This document shows, piece after piece, positions 25,287 to 33,422 of a stretch of DNA of 64,000 nt; within the stretch, counting starts at the first letter, position 1; each line of letters begins with the position of its first letter. Below the pieces are notes generated by a model. It had not been told where the DNA came from, searched no databases, and worked only from the letters and a program-made list of their open reading frames with translations. Both the position numbers and the translations under genes were made by a program. The stretch comes from Cellulomonas soli (GTDB lineage Bacteria; Actinomycetota; Actinomycetes; Actinomycetales; Cellulomonadaceae), in contig NZ_JACBZJ010000001.1 of the NCBI RefSeq assembly GCF_013409305.1, positions 186,001-250,000 of the forward strand, read 5' to 3'.

Positions 25287-25769
25287 ATGGGACGACGGGA
25301 CCTGATGCGCCGGGAACGGGCGAAGTTGGCGGTGGCTGAAGTGCGCGACGCGGCGGCGTCAGGTCCGGCAGCACCTCTGCCGGCGTGGCTGGGCACCGGT
25401 GCGACGTTCGCATCGTCGGAGCCGACCTGGGCGAGGTCGGCACCGGCGCGAGTGGCATCGACACCGAAGCCGCTACCAGCGCCGCGACGTCCGCGAGACC
25501 GACACAAGGTCAGCCGCCGGCCGGCGCACCCGCCGTTCGAGTCCGCTCCCCTGCGCGAACTCGTCCGGCGGCGCAACGAGGCTCGAGCAGCCGTGCAGGC
25601 GCTCGACACCGAGATCGCCGACGAGGTCGAGCGGGCGCGCGCGTCGAGCGTCCCGTGGACCGACATCGCGCGGTGCCTGGCGATCACCCGGCAGGGTGCG
25701 CGTCAGCGGTACGGCCCCGGCGGCACACACGCCCGCCCCGTGCGGACGTGGTCCACAGATCACCGGTAG
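25287..25769 (+). CDS. Small basic protein with C-terminal helix-turn-helix
   Basis: ATG 25287 follows GGGGAGGTGATCGGC, a near-perfect ribosome site that decides against the GTG nine bases earlier. The 160-residue product has a low-complexity Ala/Pro/Arg N-terminal half. A helical C-terminal part follows: LRELVRRRNEARAAVQALDTE, then VPWTDIARCLAITRQGARQRYG, which reads as a helix-turn-helix of the PWxxIAxxLGVTRQAAxxRYG type common in actinobacterial accessory proteins. It is probably DNA-binding and opens a same-strand run of four genes. Confidence 0.65.
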   Translation: MGRRDLMRRERAKLAVAEVRDAAASGPAAPLPAWLGTGATFASSEPTWARSAPARVASTPKPLPAPRRPRDRHKVSRRPAHPPFESAPLRELVRRRNEARAAVQALDTEIADEVERARASSVPWTDIARCLAITRQGARQRYGPGGTHARPVRTWSTDHR

Positions 25770-25822
25770 GGCGTTGCGGCGTCGTCCGCGACGCGGCGCG
25801 ATGAGGACGGGAGGGAGCAACG

Positions 25823-26131
25823 ATGCCCATCGAATACACGGCGGCTACCCCGCAGGAGATCGCGGAGTCGTTCGGCATCTCGGTCGAGTGGGTGCGCGAG
25901 CAGGCGCGGCGCGGTCGGGTGCCGCATCTGAAGTTCGGGCGGGGCAAGATCCGTTTCCTGCCTGAGCACGTCGACGCGCTCGTACGGCTCGCGACGGTCG
26001 AGGGCGTCGACCCCGAGGAGGAGCCGCCGGTTGAGGCCTCGGTCGACCTCGGTGCGCTCGGGGCCACGGTCCGCTCGATCCGCGCGCACCAGCGCCGCCC
26101 GCACGTGCAGGGCGACCCGCAAGTGTTCTGA
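25823..26131 (+). CDS. Helix-turn-helix (excisionase/MerR-like) protein
   Basis: The 102-residue protein starts at ATG 25823 behind GGGAGGGAGC. TPQEIAESFGISVEWVREQARRGRVPHLKFGRGKIRFLPEHVDAL is the DNA-binding domain of the MerR-like excisionase class. The C-terminal part is acidic, then basic. Close to an integrase such proteins can be recombination directionality factors, but it lies 2.7 kb away and may instead regulate the gene run it belongs to. Confidence 0.75.
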   Translation: MPIEYTAATPQEIAESFGISVEWVREQARRGRVPHLKFGRGKIRFLPEHVDALVRLATVEGVDPEEEPPVEASVDLGALGATVRSIRAHQRRPHVQGDPQVF

Positions 26132-26209
26132 CGGCCGGGCGGCACAGAGTGTCGCTTCTGGGCGAATCTGGGGCGTTCAGGACTGCGGTGAGGCTGTCGA
26201 TGCACTGGC

Positions 26210-27094
26210 ATGGTGACGACCAGCGGCGAGGCGGTCCCCGGCCCCAAGACGATGCGTCTGCGCTACGCCGGCACATGCCGCGCGTGCGGGACGGCGCTGA
26301 CGGCCGGGACCACAGGCGTCTACGACCGGAGCACGAAGTCGGTCACGTGCGTGCAGTGCCCGGCACCCGCGCCGCTCGAGACGGCGCCGGAGGACGCTGC
26401 CGGTGAGTCCTCTCCCCTGCCACCCGCCCAGGTCGCAGCCGGTGCGGCGGGTAGCTCGGCGCGCCGAGAGTACGAGCGTCGCAGCGCGGCTCGCGAGAAG
26501 CGCGTTCGCGACGCGCACCCGCGGATCGGCGGCTTCCTCCTCGCGATCTCCGAGGAGCCGCAGAGCACGACCGCGTGGGCGCGCGGCGCCAAGGGCGAGG
26601 AGGTGCTCGGGCGCGGCCTGGACTCCCTCGCCGACAAGGGCGTCCGCATGCTGCACGACCGTCGGATCCCCCACACCCGGGCCAACATCGACCACATCGC
26701 CGTGGCCCCCGCAGGCGTCTACGTCATCGACGCCAAGCGCTACGCCGGGCGACGCCCCACGCTGCGGGTCGAGGGCGGCATCATCCGCCCGCGCACGTCC
26801 CGGCTCGTCATCGGCTCCCGCGACGGCACCAAGCTCGTCGAGGGCGTGCACAAGCAGGTCGGGCTCGTCCTGGACGCACTCGCCGCCGCCGGTCTCGAAG
26901 ACGTCCCTGTGCGCGGGATGCTCTGCTTCGTCGACGCCGACTGGCCACTGTTCGGCGGCTCGTTCCAGATCGACGCCGTCGACGTCCTCTGGCCGAGGAA
27001 GGCCTACGAACGGCTGACCGCCCAAGGCGCGCTCGCGCCGACGTCAGTCGACGAGATCCATCGCCGCCTCGCGCAAGCATTCCCAATCGCCTGA
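26210..27094 (+). CDS. NERD-domain (nuclease-related) protein with zinc ribbon
   Basis: ATG 26210 gives 294 residues. An N-terminal zinc-ribbon-like part has CRACG and CVQC pairs (about 23-50). After an Arg-rich linker comes the NERD core from WARGAKGEEVLGRGLD: RRIPHTRANIDHIAVAPAGVY then VIDAKRY, where the conserved E, D and DxK residues place it in the PD-(D/E)xK-like nuclease group. NERD proteins occur with helicases or kinases in defence and plasmid settings, with unknown precise action. It lies between two HTH genes and a CoiA-like gene on the same strand. Confidence 0.85.
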   Translation: MVTTSGEAVPGPKTMRLRYAGTCRACGTALTAGTTGVYDRSTKSVTCVQCPAPAPLETAPEDAAGESSPLPPAQVAAGAAGSSARREYERRSAAREKRVRDAHPRIGGFLLAISEEPQSTTAWARGAKGEEVLGRGLDSLADKGVRMLHDRRIPHTRANIDHIAVAPAGVYVIDAKRYAGRRPTLRVEGGIIRPRTSRLVIGSRDGTKLVEGVHKQVGLVLDALAAAGLEDVPVRGMLCFVDADWPLFGGSFQIDAVDVLWPRKAYERLTAQGALAPTSVDEIHRRLAQAFPIA

Positions 27095-27120
27095 CGACCG
27101 GCCAGTGAAGGCTCTCGCGA

Positions 27121-27150
27121 TACACCACGCCGATAGACACAGTGATGACG
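27121..27150 (+). repeat. Degenerate repeat copy 1 (CCGATAGAC...GATGACG)
   Basis: TACACC, AC, GCCGATAGAC, ACAGT, GATGACG; 25 of 30 bases match copy 2 at 28710. It lies just before the CoiA-like gene. Confidence 0.6.
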
Positions 27151-27241
27151 GGGACGCCGATTCGCCGTCGCCGGTGAGTCGCGGCGCTTTGGAGCAGCCG
27201 TCCGTGCTTGAGGACACCGCAGTTATGACCGATACGACTGT

Positions 27242-28630
27242 ATGAGCGAGGGGCGCGTTCGAGTCGGGCGCCGCCACCCGGAGGTCACGACGGCCCAGGT
27301 CTTTGCTCGTGACACTCGATTGCCGGATGAGGCGCCGCTGATCTACCTCGGCCAGGCACAGGCGGACGCCTTCCGCGACGACGCGCGTGAGGGGCGACTC
27401 GTCTGTCCGATCGGCGACTGCGATGACCGCCGACTCATCGTGCGCGCGGGCTCGAGGCGAGATCACTTCGCCCACAGGCACGGAGCGGGTCGGCACGCTG
27501 CCGAGACGATCCAGCACCACACGGCCAAGAACTTGGTGGGCATGTGGCTGCGCACCCGATACCCGACGGCGCACATCGACGTGGACACGATCGAGCTTGA
27601 GAACGGGCGACGCCCGGATGTCCTCCTGAGGCTCCTGGACGGGCAGCGAGTCGGGTACGAGGTCCAGTTCGCCGCCCTGACAGAAGAGAGTTGGGCGGCG
27701 CGGCACGCCGACTACGAAGCGGCCGGCGTTCGCGACGTGTGGCTCTTCGGCGGGCGCCGCTACGACCGGGTCGGACGAGGGCACGCCGTGGACGACCGCA
27801 CCCGGGCCCTGCCTCCGGTCTTCGAGGCCGTCCTCGCACGGCGGCACCCGATGCTCCTCATTGACCCGTCGGCGGGCACCGTTGCGTTCGGCGACGGGCC
27901 TGCTGTCACCCAGCGCCTGCAGGCGCGCGGCACCCATCCCGAGAGGCTGCTGCACGGGCAGGCGATCGTCGAGACCCGGTGGCCCATCGCGAATGCCCGG
28001 GCGGCGTCCGGCGTCATCGACCTGCCGGGACTCCGGGCGCAGATGACCAATGCGGACGACGAACATCATCGCCTGTGGCTCGAAGTGAGCGCTCGCGCGA
28101 AGAGCGCGCAAGCGGAACGCGCCGCCGCGCTGCACGCCGAGTGGCTGGAAGCCGCTGCACGCCGGGAGGTCCGCGAGCAGCGAGCCCGGGAACGCCGAGC
28201 TGTATGGCGCCCGGCCCGCGCCACGACGCCTCCCGCTGCGGTGCCCGTTCCTCGGCCCCGGGTGCACACGGAGCAGGCTGCGGCGCGGCAGACCAGCCTG
28301 TGGAGTGCCGGGGCGTTGAGGCCGGAACCCGTCCGGCGAGGCGCGCTCGAAGTCGAGCGCCAGCATCCCGAGTACGGACAATGGGCGGCAATCCAGTCGT
28401 GGGCAGCTGTCAGCGCGCTGCCTGACGACCTCCGCCGAACGGCGATGGCGTGCGCCTATGTGGCGACAGTGCTCTCCGTCGCTGGCCCCATCGCCGACCT
28501 CCCGCTCCAGGGTCTCGGCGAAACCGACCAGGGCGAGGTGCTCGCTGCGCTCGTTGCCGACGACTGGATCTCGCTCGAGACCCGCGGCGGGGTCGAACGT
28601 TGGCGTGCGATGAACGAACCAGCTGACTGA
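27242..28630 (+). CDS. CoiA-like nuclease-domain protein
   Basis: The 462-residue protein starts at ATG 27242. The CoiA-like segment includes a zinc-finger-like CPIGDCDDRRLIVRAGSRRDHFAHRHG, HHTAKNLVGMWL, ENGRRPDVLLRLLDGQRVGYEVQF and the A-x(n)-RHADYEAAGVRDVWLFGGRR run, giving an E/D-x(n)-D-x(n)-ExQ nuclease core. The rest is a long Ala/Arg helical arm (280-350) and a helical end (about 370-462). CoiA proteins support recombination of incoming DNA in competent bacteria, while accessory-region homologues are unstudied. The protein is far longer than CoiA's core and shares the strand with the NERD gene. Its flanks carry a repeated motif. Confidence 0.75.
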   Translation: MSEGRVRVGRRHPEVTTAQVFARDTRLPDEAPLIYLGQAQADAFRDDAREGRLVCPIGDCDDRRLIVRAGSRRDHFAHRHGAGRHAAETIQHHTAKNLVGMWLRTRYPTAHIDVDTIELENGRRPDVLLRLLDGQRVGYEVQFAALTEESWAARHADYEAAGVRDVWLFGGRRYDRVGRGHAVDDRTRALPPVFEAVLARRHPMLLIDPSAGTVAFGDGPAVTQRLQARGTHPERLLHGQAIVETRWPIANARAASGVIDLPGLRAQMTNADDEHHRLWLEVSARAKSAQAERAAALHAEWLEAAARREVREQRARERRAVWRPARATTPPAAVPVPRPRVHTEQAAARQTSLWSAGALRPEPVRRGALEVERQHPEYGQWAAIQSWAAVSALPDDLRRTAMACAYVATVLSVAGPIADLPLQGLGETDQGEVLAALVADDWISLETRGGVERWRAMNEPAD

Positions 28631-28709
28631 TTCCCGGCACACGACCACGAGCACGCGGCCATCCTGTGGCCGTGTGCATATGCCGGACCTGTGGATGCCG
28701 CCCTCGCCC

Positions 28710-28739
28710 TACACCTTGCCGATAGACCGAGCGATGACG
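28710..28739 (+). repeat. Degenerate repeat copy 2
   Basis: TACACC, TT, GCCGATAGAC, CGAGC, GATGACG. It lies between the CoiA-like gene and the integrase 3' end. Confidence 0.6.
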
Positions 28740-28761
28740 CCGCCCTCGTCACCCTCGGCGA

Positions 28762-28782
28762 CCGATAGACGGCGCGATGACG
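28762..28782 (+). repeat. Degenerate repeat copy 3
   Basis: CCGATAGAC, GGCGC, GATGACG; 52 bases after copy 2 and close to the integrase stop. Confidence 0.55.
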
Positions 28783-28798
28783 CGCTGCCCGCCGCCCG

Positions 28799-29974
28799 TC
28801 ACTGTGGCGGCACGACCAGCCCGCTCATCGCCCGCCCTGCCGCAGCCGCCGCGGCGGACTGCTGGTCGGGCATCAGGTGCGCGTACGTCTCGGTGGTGGT
28901 GTGGATGGACTCGTGCCCGAGCCGGCGCTGCAGCACGAACAGGTCGACGCCGGCGGCGATCATCCACGAGGCGTGGGTGTGCCGCAGGTCGTGCACGCGG
29001 GGGCGTTTGGTCAGCCGGGGTGCGGCCAGGTCGGGGGTGCCGTCGGGCAGCAGGGGGTTGGTGGCGGCGTTCAGCGCGGGGGTCCAGGTGGTGGTCCAGA
29101 ACCGGGAGGACGAGAGCTGGTGGCCGATGGTGTTGGGGAACACGAGGTCGCCGGGGGTCTTGGTGGCGATGAGGGGACGGAGCACGGTGACCAGGTCGTC
29201 GGGCAGGGAGACGGTGCGGCGGGCGCGCTTGGTCTTGGGGGGTCCGACGTACCAGTGGCGGGCCTCGTCGCGCTTCCACGCCTTGGTGACGCGCACGGTG
29301 GCGGGCGTCGAGGTGAGGTCGAGGTCGGCGACGGTGAGGGCGGTGGCCTCGCCCCAGCGCAGGCCGGTGGCGACCAGCAGCAGCACGAGCGACTGGTAGA
29401 ACGCGGGGATCTTGGACAGCAGCAGCGCGAACTCCTCGCGCGTGAGCACGGTCATCTCGTCGTGGGTGGCCTGCGACTTGGGCAGCTCGATGCCGACGCA
29501 CGGGTTGTCGTCGCGGTAGCCCAGGCGCACGGCGGTGGACATCGCGGCGGAGAACAGGCCGTGCACGTTGGCGATCGTCTTGGGGGCGTAGCCGCGGTCC
29601 ATCATCGAGCGCACCCAGCCGACCACGTGCCGGTAGCCGATGGCCTTGACCGAGTAGGCGCCCAGCACGGGCGAGATGTGCGAGGCGAGCTGCTGGCGGT
29701 AGTGGTGGCGGGTGTCGGCGCCGACGGAGGTGAGCAGCTCGATGTGCTCGGCGATGACGTCGTCGACCGTGGGTCCACGATGACGCACGCCGTCGGCGAT
29801 CCGGGCGGCCTCCATGGCGTGACCGCCGGCGGCCTCGATGAGCTGGCGGGCCACCACGGCGTCGCGGTGGTCGTCGTAGGTGAGCGAGGTCTGGCGGCCC
29901 GTCACCGGGTCACGCCACAGCACCGCGAACGCGCGCGTGCCGTCACGGCGCCGACGTTCACGAATCGAGGCCAT
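28799..29974 (-). CDS. Tyrosine site-specific integrase of the ssrA island
   Basis: ATG 29974 (MASIRERRRRDG) is preferred; in-frame ATGs at 29992 and 30001 add a few residues. The 391-residue protein has an AP2-like arm-binding start, a core-binding SAM-like domain (about 70-170) and a catalytic domain with R206 (TGLRWGEA), K247, H328-x-x-R331 (VHDLRHTH), H354 (LGHES) and the nucleophile Y364 (TTETYAHL), so it should be active. It lies about 80 bases from the 3' end of tmRNA, the classic arrangement of integrases that use ssrA as attB. Confidence 0.95.
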   Translation of the reverse strand: MASIRERRRRDGTRAFAVLWRDPVTGRQTSLTYDDHRDAVVARQLIEAAGGHAMEAARIADGVRHRGPTVDDVIAEHIELLTSVGADTRHHYRQQLASHISPVLGAYSVKAIGYRHVVGWVRSMMDRGYAPKTIANVHGLFSAAMSTAVRLGYRDDNPCVGIELPKSQATHDEMTVLTREEFALLLSKIPAFYQSLVLLLVATGLRWGEATALTVADLDLTSTPATVRVTKAWKRDEARHWYVGPPKTKRARRTVSLPDDLVTVLRPLIATKTPGDLVFPNTIGHQLSSSRFWTTTWTPALNAATNPLLPDGTPDLAAPRLTKRPRVHDLRHTHASWMIAAGVDLFVLQRRLGHESIHTTTETYAHLMPDQQSAAAAAAGRAMSGLVVPPQ

Positions 29975-30053
29975 ACGCCAGAAGGTAGCCATCGCAGTCA
30001 ACGAATGGCTACCTTCTGGTCAACACGACCGGCATTGCTGCAGGTCACAGGGG

Positions 30054-30418
30054 TGGAGGTGGCGGGAATCGAACCCGCGTCCGATGACATGGAACCAGGA
30101 CTTCTCCGTGTGCAGTCTGCTATTGATTTTCTCGGCCCCCGCTGTCACGCAGACAAGCAGCGGACGGGCCCAGTCAGCTAAAAGTCCCTGCAACCCCACT
30201 GACGAAGGTCACAAGCAGTGGCTCTCTAGATGACGCCAGTTACTGAGTCGAGAGCGTACTCAGGCTGACGGACTTCGAGGCTCGCTCAGGCGGCGAGGGC
30301 GAAGTCGGTGCGCTTGGAATCGGCACCTATAAGTTTGCGCGGATCGTTAACGAGATAACCGTGCGTTCTCGACACGCTTCTCCTGGCTCGACGACCACCG
30401 TCGAAACCGATCACCCCC
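30054..30418 (-). ncRNA. ssrA: Transfer-messenger RNA (tmRNA)
   Basis: The 5' end GGGGGTGATCGGTTTCGACG at 30418 pairs with CACCTCC at 30055-30061 to give a seven-pair acceptor stem with one G-U; the T-arm is GCGGG-TTCGATT-CCCGC. The discriminator A is at 30054 and CCA is not encoded. The tag frame (30324 down to 30286) reads ADSKRTDFALAA then TGA, a typical actinobacterial tag. It rescues stalled ribosomes together with SmpB (35357-35827). Its 3' end serves as the integration site of the neighbouring island. Confidence 0.97.
30055..30073 (+). other. Right attachment site (tmRNA 3' end)
   Basis: GGAGGTGGCGGGAATCGAA, part of the tmRNA acceptor stem and T-arm, repeats with one mismatch at 16317-16335. 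The island would run between the two copies, leaving tmRNA intact. Confidence 0.65.
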
Positions 30419-30473
30419 TGTGCAGTTGTCAAACGCCTGCGCCCCGGTCACCCGGCGCGTCGGCGGTCTCAGA

Positions 30474-32135
30474 CTACCTGCCCAACGCCGACGCGGTCTC
30501 CCTGATTCCCGGCTCGACGTCGAGGCGGAACCGGAACTGGCTGACCAGGCCGCGCAGCTCCTCGGCCAGGTCGACGAGCCCGGCGACGGCCTCGCGCGAC
30601 TGCGCCGCACCGTCCCGGGTGGCGGTGGCCGCGGCCGCGACCGTCTCGATGCCGTCCGCGATCTGCGCGGTGCCGGTCGCGGCGTCGCCGATGCCGTGCG
30701 TCATCGTGGAGGCGGTCGCGGTCTGCTCCTCGACCGAGCTGGCGATGGTCGACTGGAACTCGTGGATCGAGTCGATGACCTCGCCGATCCCGGCGATCGC
30801 GCCGACGGCGATCTCGGTGTCCCGCTGGATCAGCTCGACCCGGTGGCTGACGTCCTCGGTGGCGGCGGCCGTCGCACGGGCCAGCTCCTTGACCTCCGCG
30901 GCCACGACGCCGAAGCCCTTGCCTGCCTCTCCCGCCCGGGCTGCCTCGATGGTGGCGTTGAGGGCCAGCAGGTTCGTCTGCTCGGCGATCTTCGCGATCG
31001 TGCGGGCCACCTCACCGATCGCGCGGCTGGACTCCCCCAGCTGCGCCACGGTCTCGTTCGCGCCGGTGGCCGCAGCCACGGCCTCCCCGGCCACCCGGGC
31101 GGCCTCGGCGGCGTTGCGGGCGATCTCGGCGATGGACGCCTCCATCTCCTCGGTGCTCGCGGCCACGCCCTGCGTGCTGCGCGAGACCTGCTCGGCGGCG
31201 TCGGCCAGCGCACCGGACTGGGTCTGGGCGTCGACGGCCTGCTGGGCGATGTGCTCGGCCGTCTGCGACAGCCGCGCCGCTCCCCCGGCCAGGGCCTGCG
31301 CGGAGCCGTCGATCGTGCCGACCATCGTGCGCAGCCGTTCGACCGCGGTGTCGATGGCCGCACCGATGCGCCCCACCTCGTCGGTCGACGTCAGGCCGGC
31401 CTCGACCGTCAGGTCGCCGTCGGCTAGCCCGTCGCAGACCGCCCGGATGCGCCGCAGCGGACCGATCACGGAGCGTGCCGCCGCGACACCCAGGCCCGCG
31501 CCGGCGGCCAGACCGACCACGACGAGGGCGATCACCAGCAGGCGGCTCGTCGTCGCGTCCGACTGGGCGCTCGCGATCGCGTCCTTGGCGGCGCCCTTCT
31601 CCAGCTCGACGAGCGTCGTGAGCGCGGTGTTCATCTGCACGGTCGGTGCCGTGACCTTGCCGTCGCGCAGCGTGCGCCACACGTCCAGGTCCCCGCGTTC
31701 GGCGGCCGGCATGAGGGTGTCGTCGCGCAGCGTGCGGTACTCCTCGAGCGCGGTGGCGTAGTCCTGCGCGGCGGTGAGCTGCTCGCCCTGCGCACCCGCC
31801 TCGTACTCGGCCACGGCGTCGTCGATCTGCCCGTCCAGGTCGACCACCAGCGTGGCGTAGCGGCGGAAGTCGTCGGCGTCGGAGGCGAGCGCATGGCTGG
31901 AGACGGCCCCGCGCATCTCCACCGTGAGCCGGCGGATCGTGGCCACGCTCTCCACACCGATCAGGTGCTCGGAGTAGATGTCCTCGGTCGCCGTGTTCGC
32001 CGACTGCAGGGCCACGAGCCCGGCGACACCGATCCCGACCGACGCGAGCGATCCGACGACGACCGCCCCGAGGATCCGGCCCCGGACTCCGACACGGGGG
32101 CGATGCGGGCGTGCAACGGCAGGGACCAGCTTCAT
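30474..32135 (-). CDS. Methyl-accepting chemotaxis protein
   Basis: The 553-residue receptor from ATG 32135 has a first membrane helix at about 20-43, a four-helix-bundle-type sensor domain (44-195), a second helix at about 197-219, a HAMP domain ([27 protein letters not shown]) and a cytoplasmic signalling domain. The conserved hairpin tip reads [20 protein letters not shown] and binds CheA/CheW. Methylation-helix patterns lie on both sides. The ligand is unknown. No che gene lies in the window. The stop is 56 bases from the tmRNA 5' end. Confidence 0.95.
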   Translation of the reverse strand: MKLVPAVARPHRPRVGVRGRILGAVVVGSLASVGIGVAGLVALQSANTATEDIYSEHLIGVESVATIRRLTVEMRGAVSSHALASDADDFRRYATLVVDLDGQIDDAVAEYEAGAQGEQLTAAQDYATALEEYRTLRDDTLMPAAERGDLDVWRTLRDGKVTAPTVQMNTALTTLVELEKGAAKDAIASAQSDATTSRLLVIALVVVGLAAGAGLGVAAARSVIGPLRRIRAVCDGLADGDLTVEAGLTSTDEVGRIGAAIDTAVERLRTMVGTIDGSAQALAGGAARLSQTAEHIAQQAVDAQTQSGALADAAEQVSRSTQGVAASTEEMEASIAEIARNAAEAARVAGEAVAAATGANETVAQLGESSRAIGEVARTIAKIAEQTNLLALNATIEAARAGEAGKGFGVVAAEVKELARATAAATEDVSHRVELIQRDTEIAVGAIAGIGEVIDSIHEFQSTIASSVEEQTATASTMTHGIGDAATGTAQIADGIETVAAAATATRDGAAQSREAVAGLVDLAEELRGLVSQFRFRLDVEPGIRETASALGR

Positions 32136-32264
32136 CGCGGCAACTCCTCGTGCAGGGCGGTGCCTTCCTTGGCCTCCGCTCGACCGCTTGATCGGCAGCC
32201 GTCCACCCCGACTTGAGGAGTCCCCGCGGACCCGTTCGAGTGAGCCTTACCGCGCGGTAACGGT

Positions 32265-33320
32265 TCACTGACCTGCGAGGACGTCCCGCAGGTCGTAGCT
32301 GACCGGTTCCTCCAGCTGTGCGTACGTGCACGAGGCCGGGTCACGGTCCGGACGCCACCGGCGCAGCTGCGTCGTGTGCCGGAACCGGTCACCCTCGAGA
32401 TGGTCGTACGCCACCTCCGCGACCAGCTCGGGGCGCAGCGGCACGAACGAGAGGTCCTTGCCGCGCGCCCACCGCGACTGCTCGGCCTCCCGCGGCGTAC
32501 GGCCCGCGGCCTGCTCGCCCCACGGGTGCTCGTCCAGGCTCGTCACCATCGGCGCGAGCTCGCTCACCATCGCCCGACGCACCGCCATCGGGAACGACGC
32601 CGCGACTCCGACCGCAGCGAGCACCCCGTCGTCCGTGAACAGCCCCAGCAGCAGCGAGCCGACCGCGTCCGGGCCCGAGGCGTGCGGACGGTACCCGGCG
32701 ACCACGCAGTCCGCCGTGCGCTCGTGCTTGATCTTCGCCATCACCCGCTTGCCCGGCTGGTACGTCGAGGCCGGGTCCTTCGCGACCACACCGTCCAGAC
32801 CCGCGCCCTCGAACTGCGCGAACCACCGCTGCGCCTCGGCCGGGTCAGCCGTCTGCGGCGTGACGTGCACCGGACCGCCCGGCACCACCATCCCGTTCAG
32901 CAGCGTGCGCCGCTCGGCGAACGGCAGCCCCCTGACGTCCTGACCCCCGGCCGCGAGCACGTCGAACAGCACCAGCAGCGCCGGCGTCTCCTGCGCGAGC
33001 AGCCGCACCCGGGACTCGGCCGGGTGCACGCGGGCCAGCAGCGCGTCCCAGTCCAGCCCGCCGCTCGTCGACGACGGCACCACGATCTCCCCGTCGACGA
33101 CACACCGCTGCGGCAGGTGCGCCCGCACCGCGTCGACGACCTCCGGGAAGTACCGCTGCAACGACTTGGTGCTCCGCGAGCCGATCTCGACCTCGTCGAC
33201 GTCCCGGAAGACGACCGCGCGGAACCCGTCCCACTTCGGCTCGTACAGCCGGCCGGCGGGGATCGTCGGGACGGACGTGGCCAGCATCGGGTCGACCGGC
33301 GGCATGACGGGCAGGTCCAT
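32265..33320 (-). CDS. ATP-dependent DNA ligase (LigC-like)
   Basis: ATG 33320 (MDLPVMPPVDPMLA) gives 351 residues. Motif I is EPKWDGFRAV with the nucleotidyl-accepting Lys, followed by motifs SRSTKSLQRYFP (Ia), VVDGEIVV (III), LVLFDVLA (IIIa), EGAGLDGVVAKD (IV) and VMAKIKHER (V), then an OB-fold. It is a minimal ligase without polymerase or phosphoesterase parts, as in actinobacterial LigC, which serves as a back-up DNA repair ligase. No ku gene is adjacent. It stands alone between the receptor and the DUF2207 gene. Confidence 0.93.
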   Translation of the reverse strand: MDLPVMPPVDPMLATSVPTIPAGRLYEPKWDGFRAVVFRDVDEVEIGSRSTKSLQRYFPEVVDAVRAHLPQRCVVDGEIVVPSSTSGGLDWDALLARVHPAESRVRLLAQETPALLVLFDVLAAGGQDVRGLPFAERRTLLNGMVVPGGPVHVTPQTADPAEAQRWFAQFEGAGLDGVVAKDPASTYQPGKRVMAKIKHERTADCVVAGYRPHASGPDAVGSLLLGLFTDDGVLAAVGVAASFPMAVRRAMVSELAPMVTSLDEHPWGEQAAGRTPREAEQSRWARGKDLSFVPLRPELVAEVAYDHLEGDRFRHTTQLRRWRPDRDPASCTYAQLEEPVSYDLRDVLAGQ

Positions 33321-33422
33321 CGCGCCAGTCTGGCCGGGACCCGACGACCCGGCCAGCGCACGCACGCGGCACCCGCGAACGACCCCCCTGCCGCTCAGCC
33401 GAAGGCGATCACCAGGCGACCG

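Noticed and set aside
28799..29974. Phage genome or prophage
   Set aside because: No capsid, terminase, tail or lysis genes accompany the integrase; the content is a defence island.
32265..33320. LigD/Ku end-joining locus
   Set aside because: Only a minimal ATP-dependent ligase is present; no polymerase or nuclease domain and no ku gene in the window.
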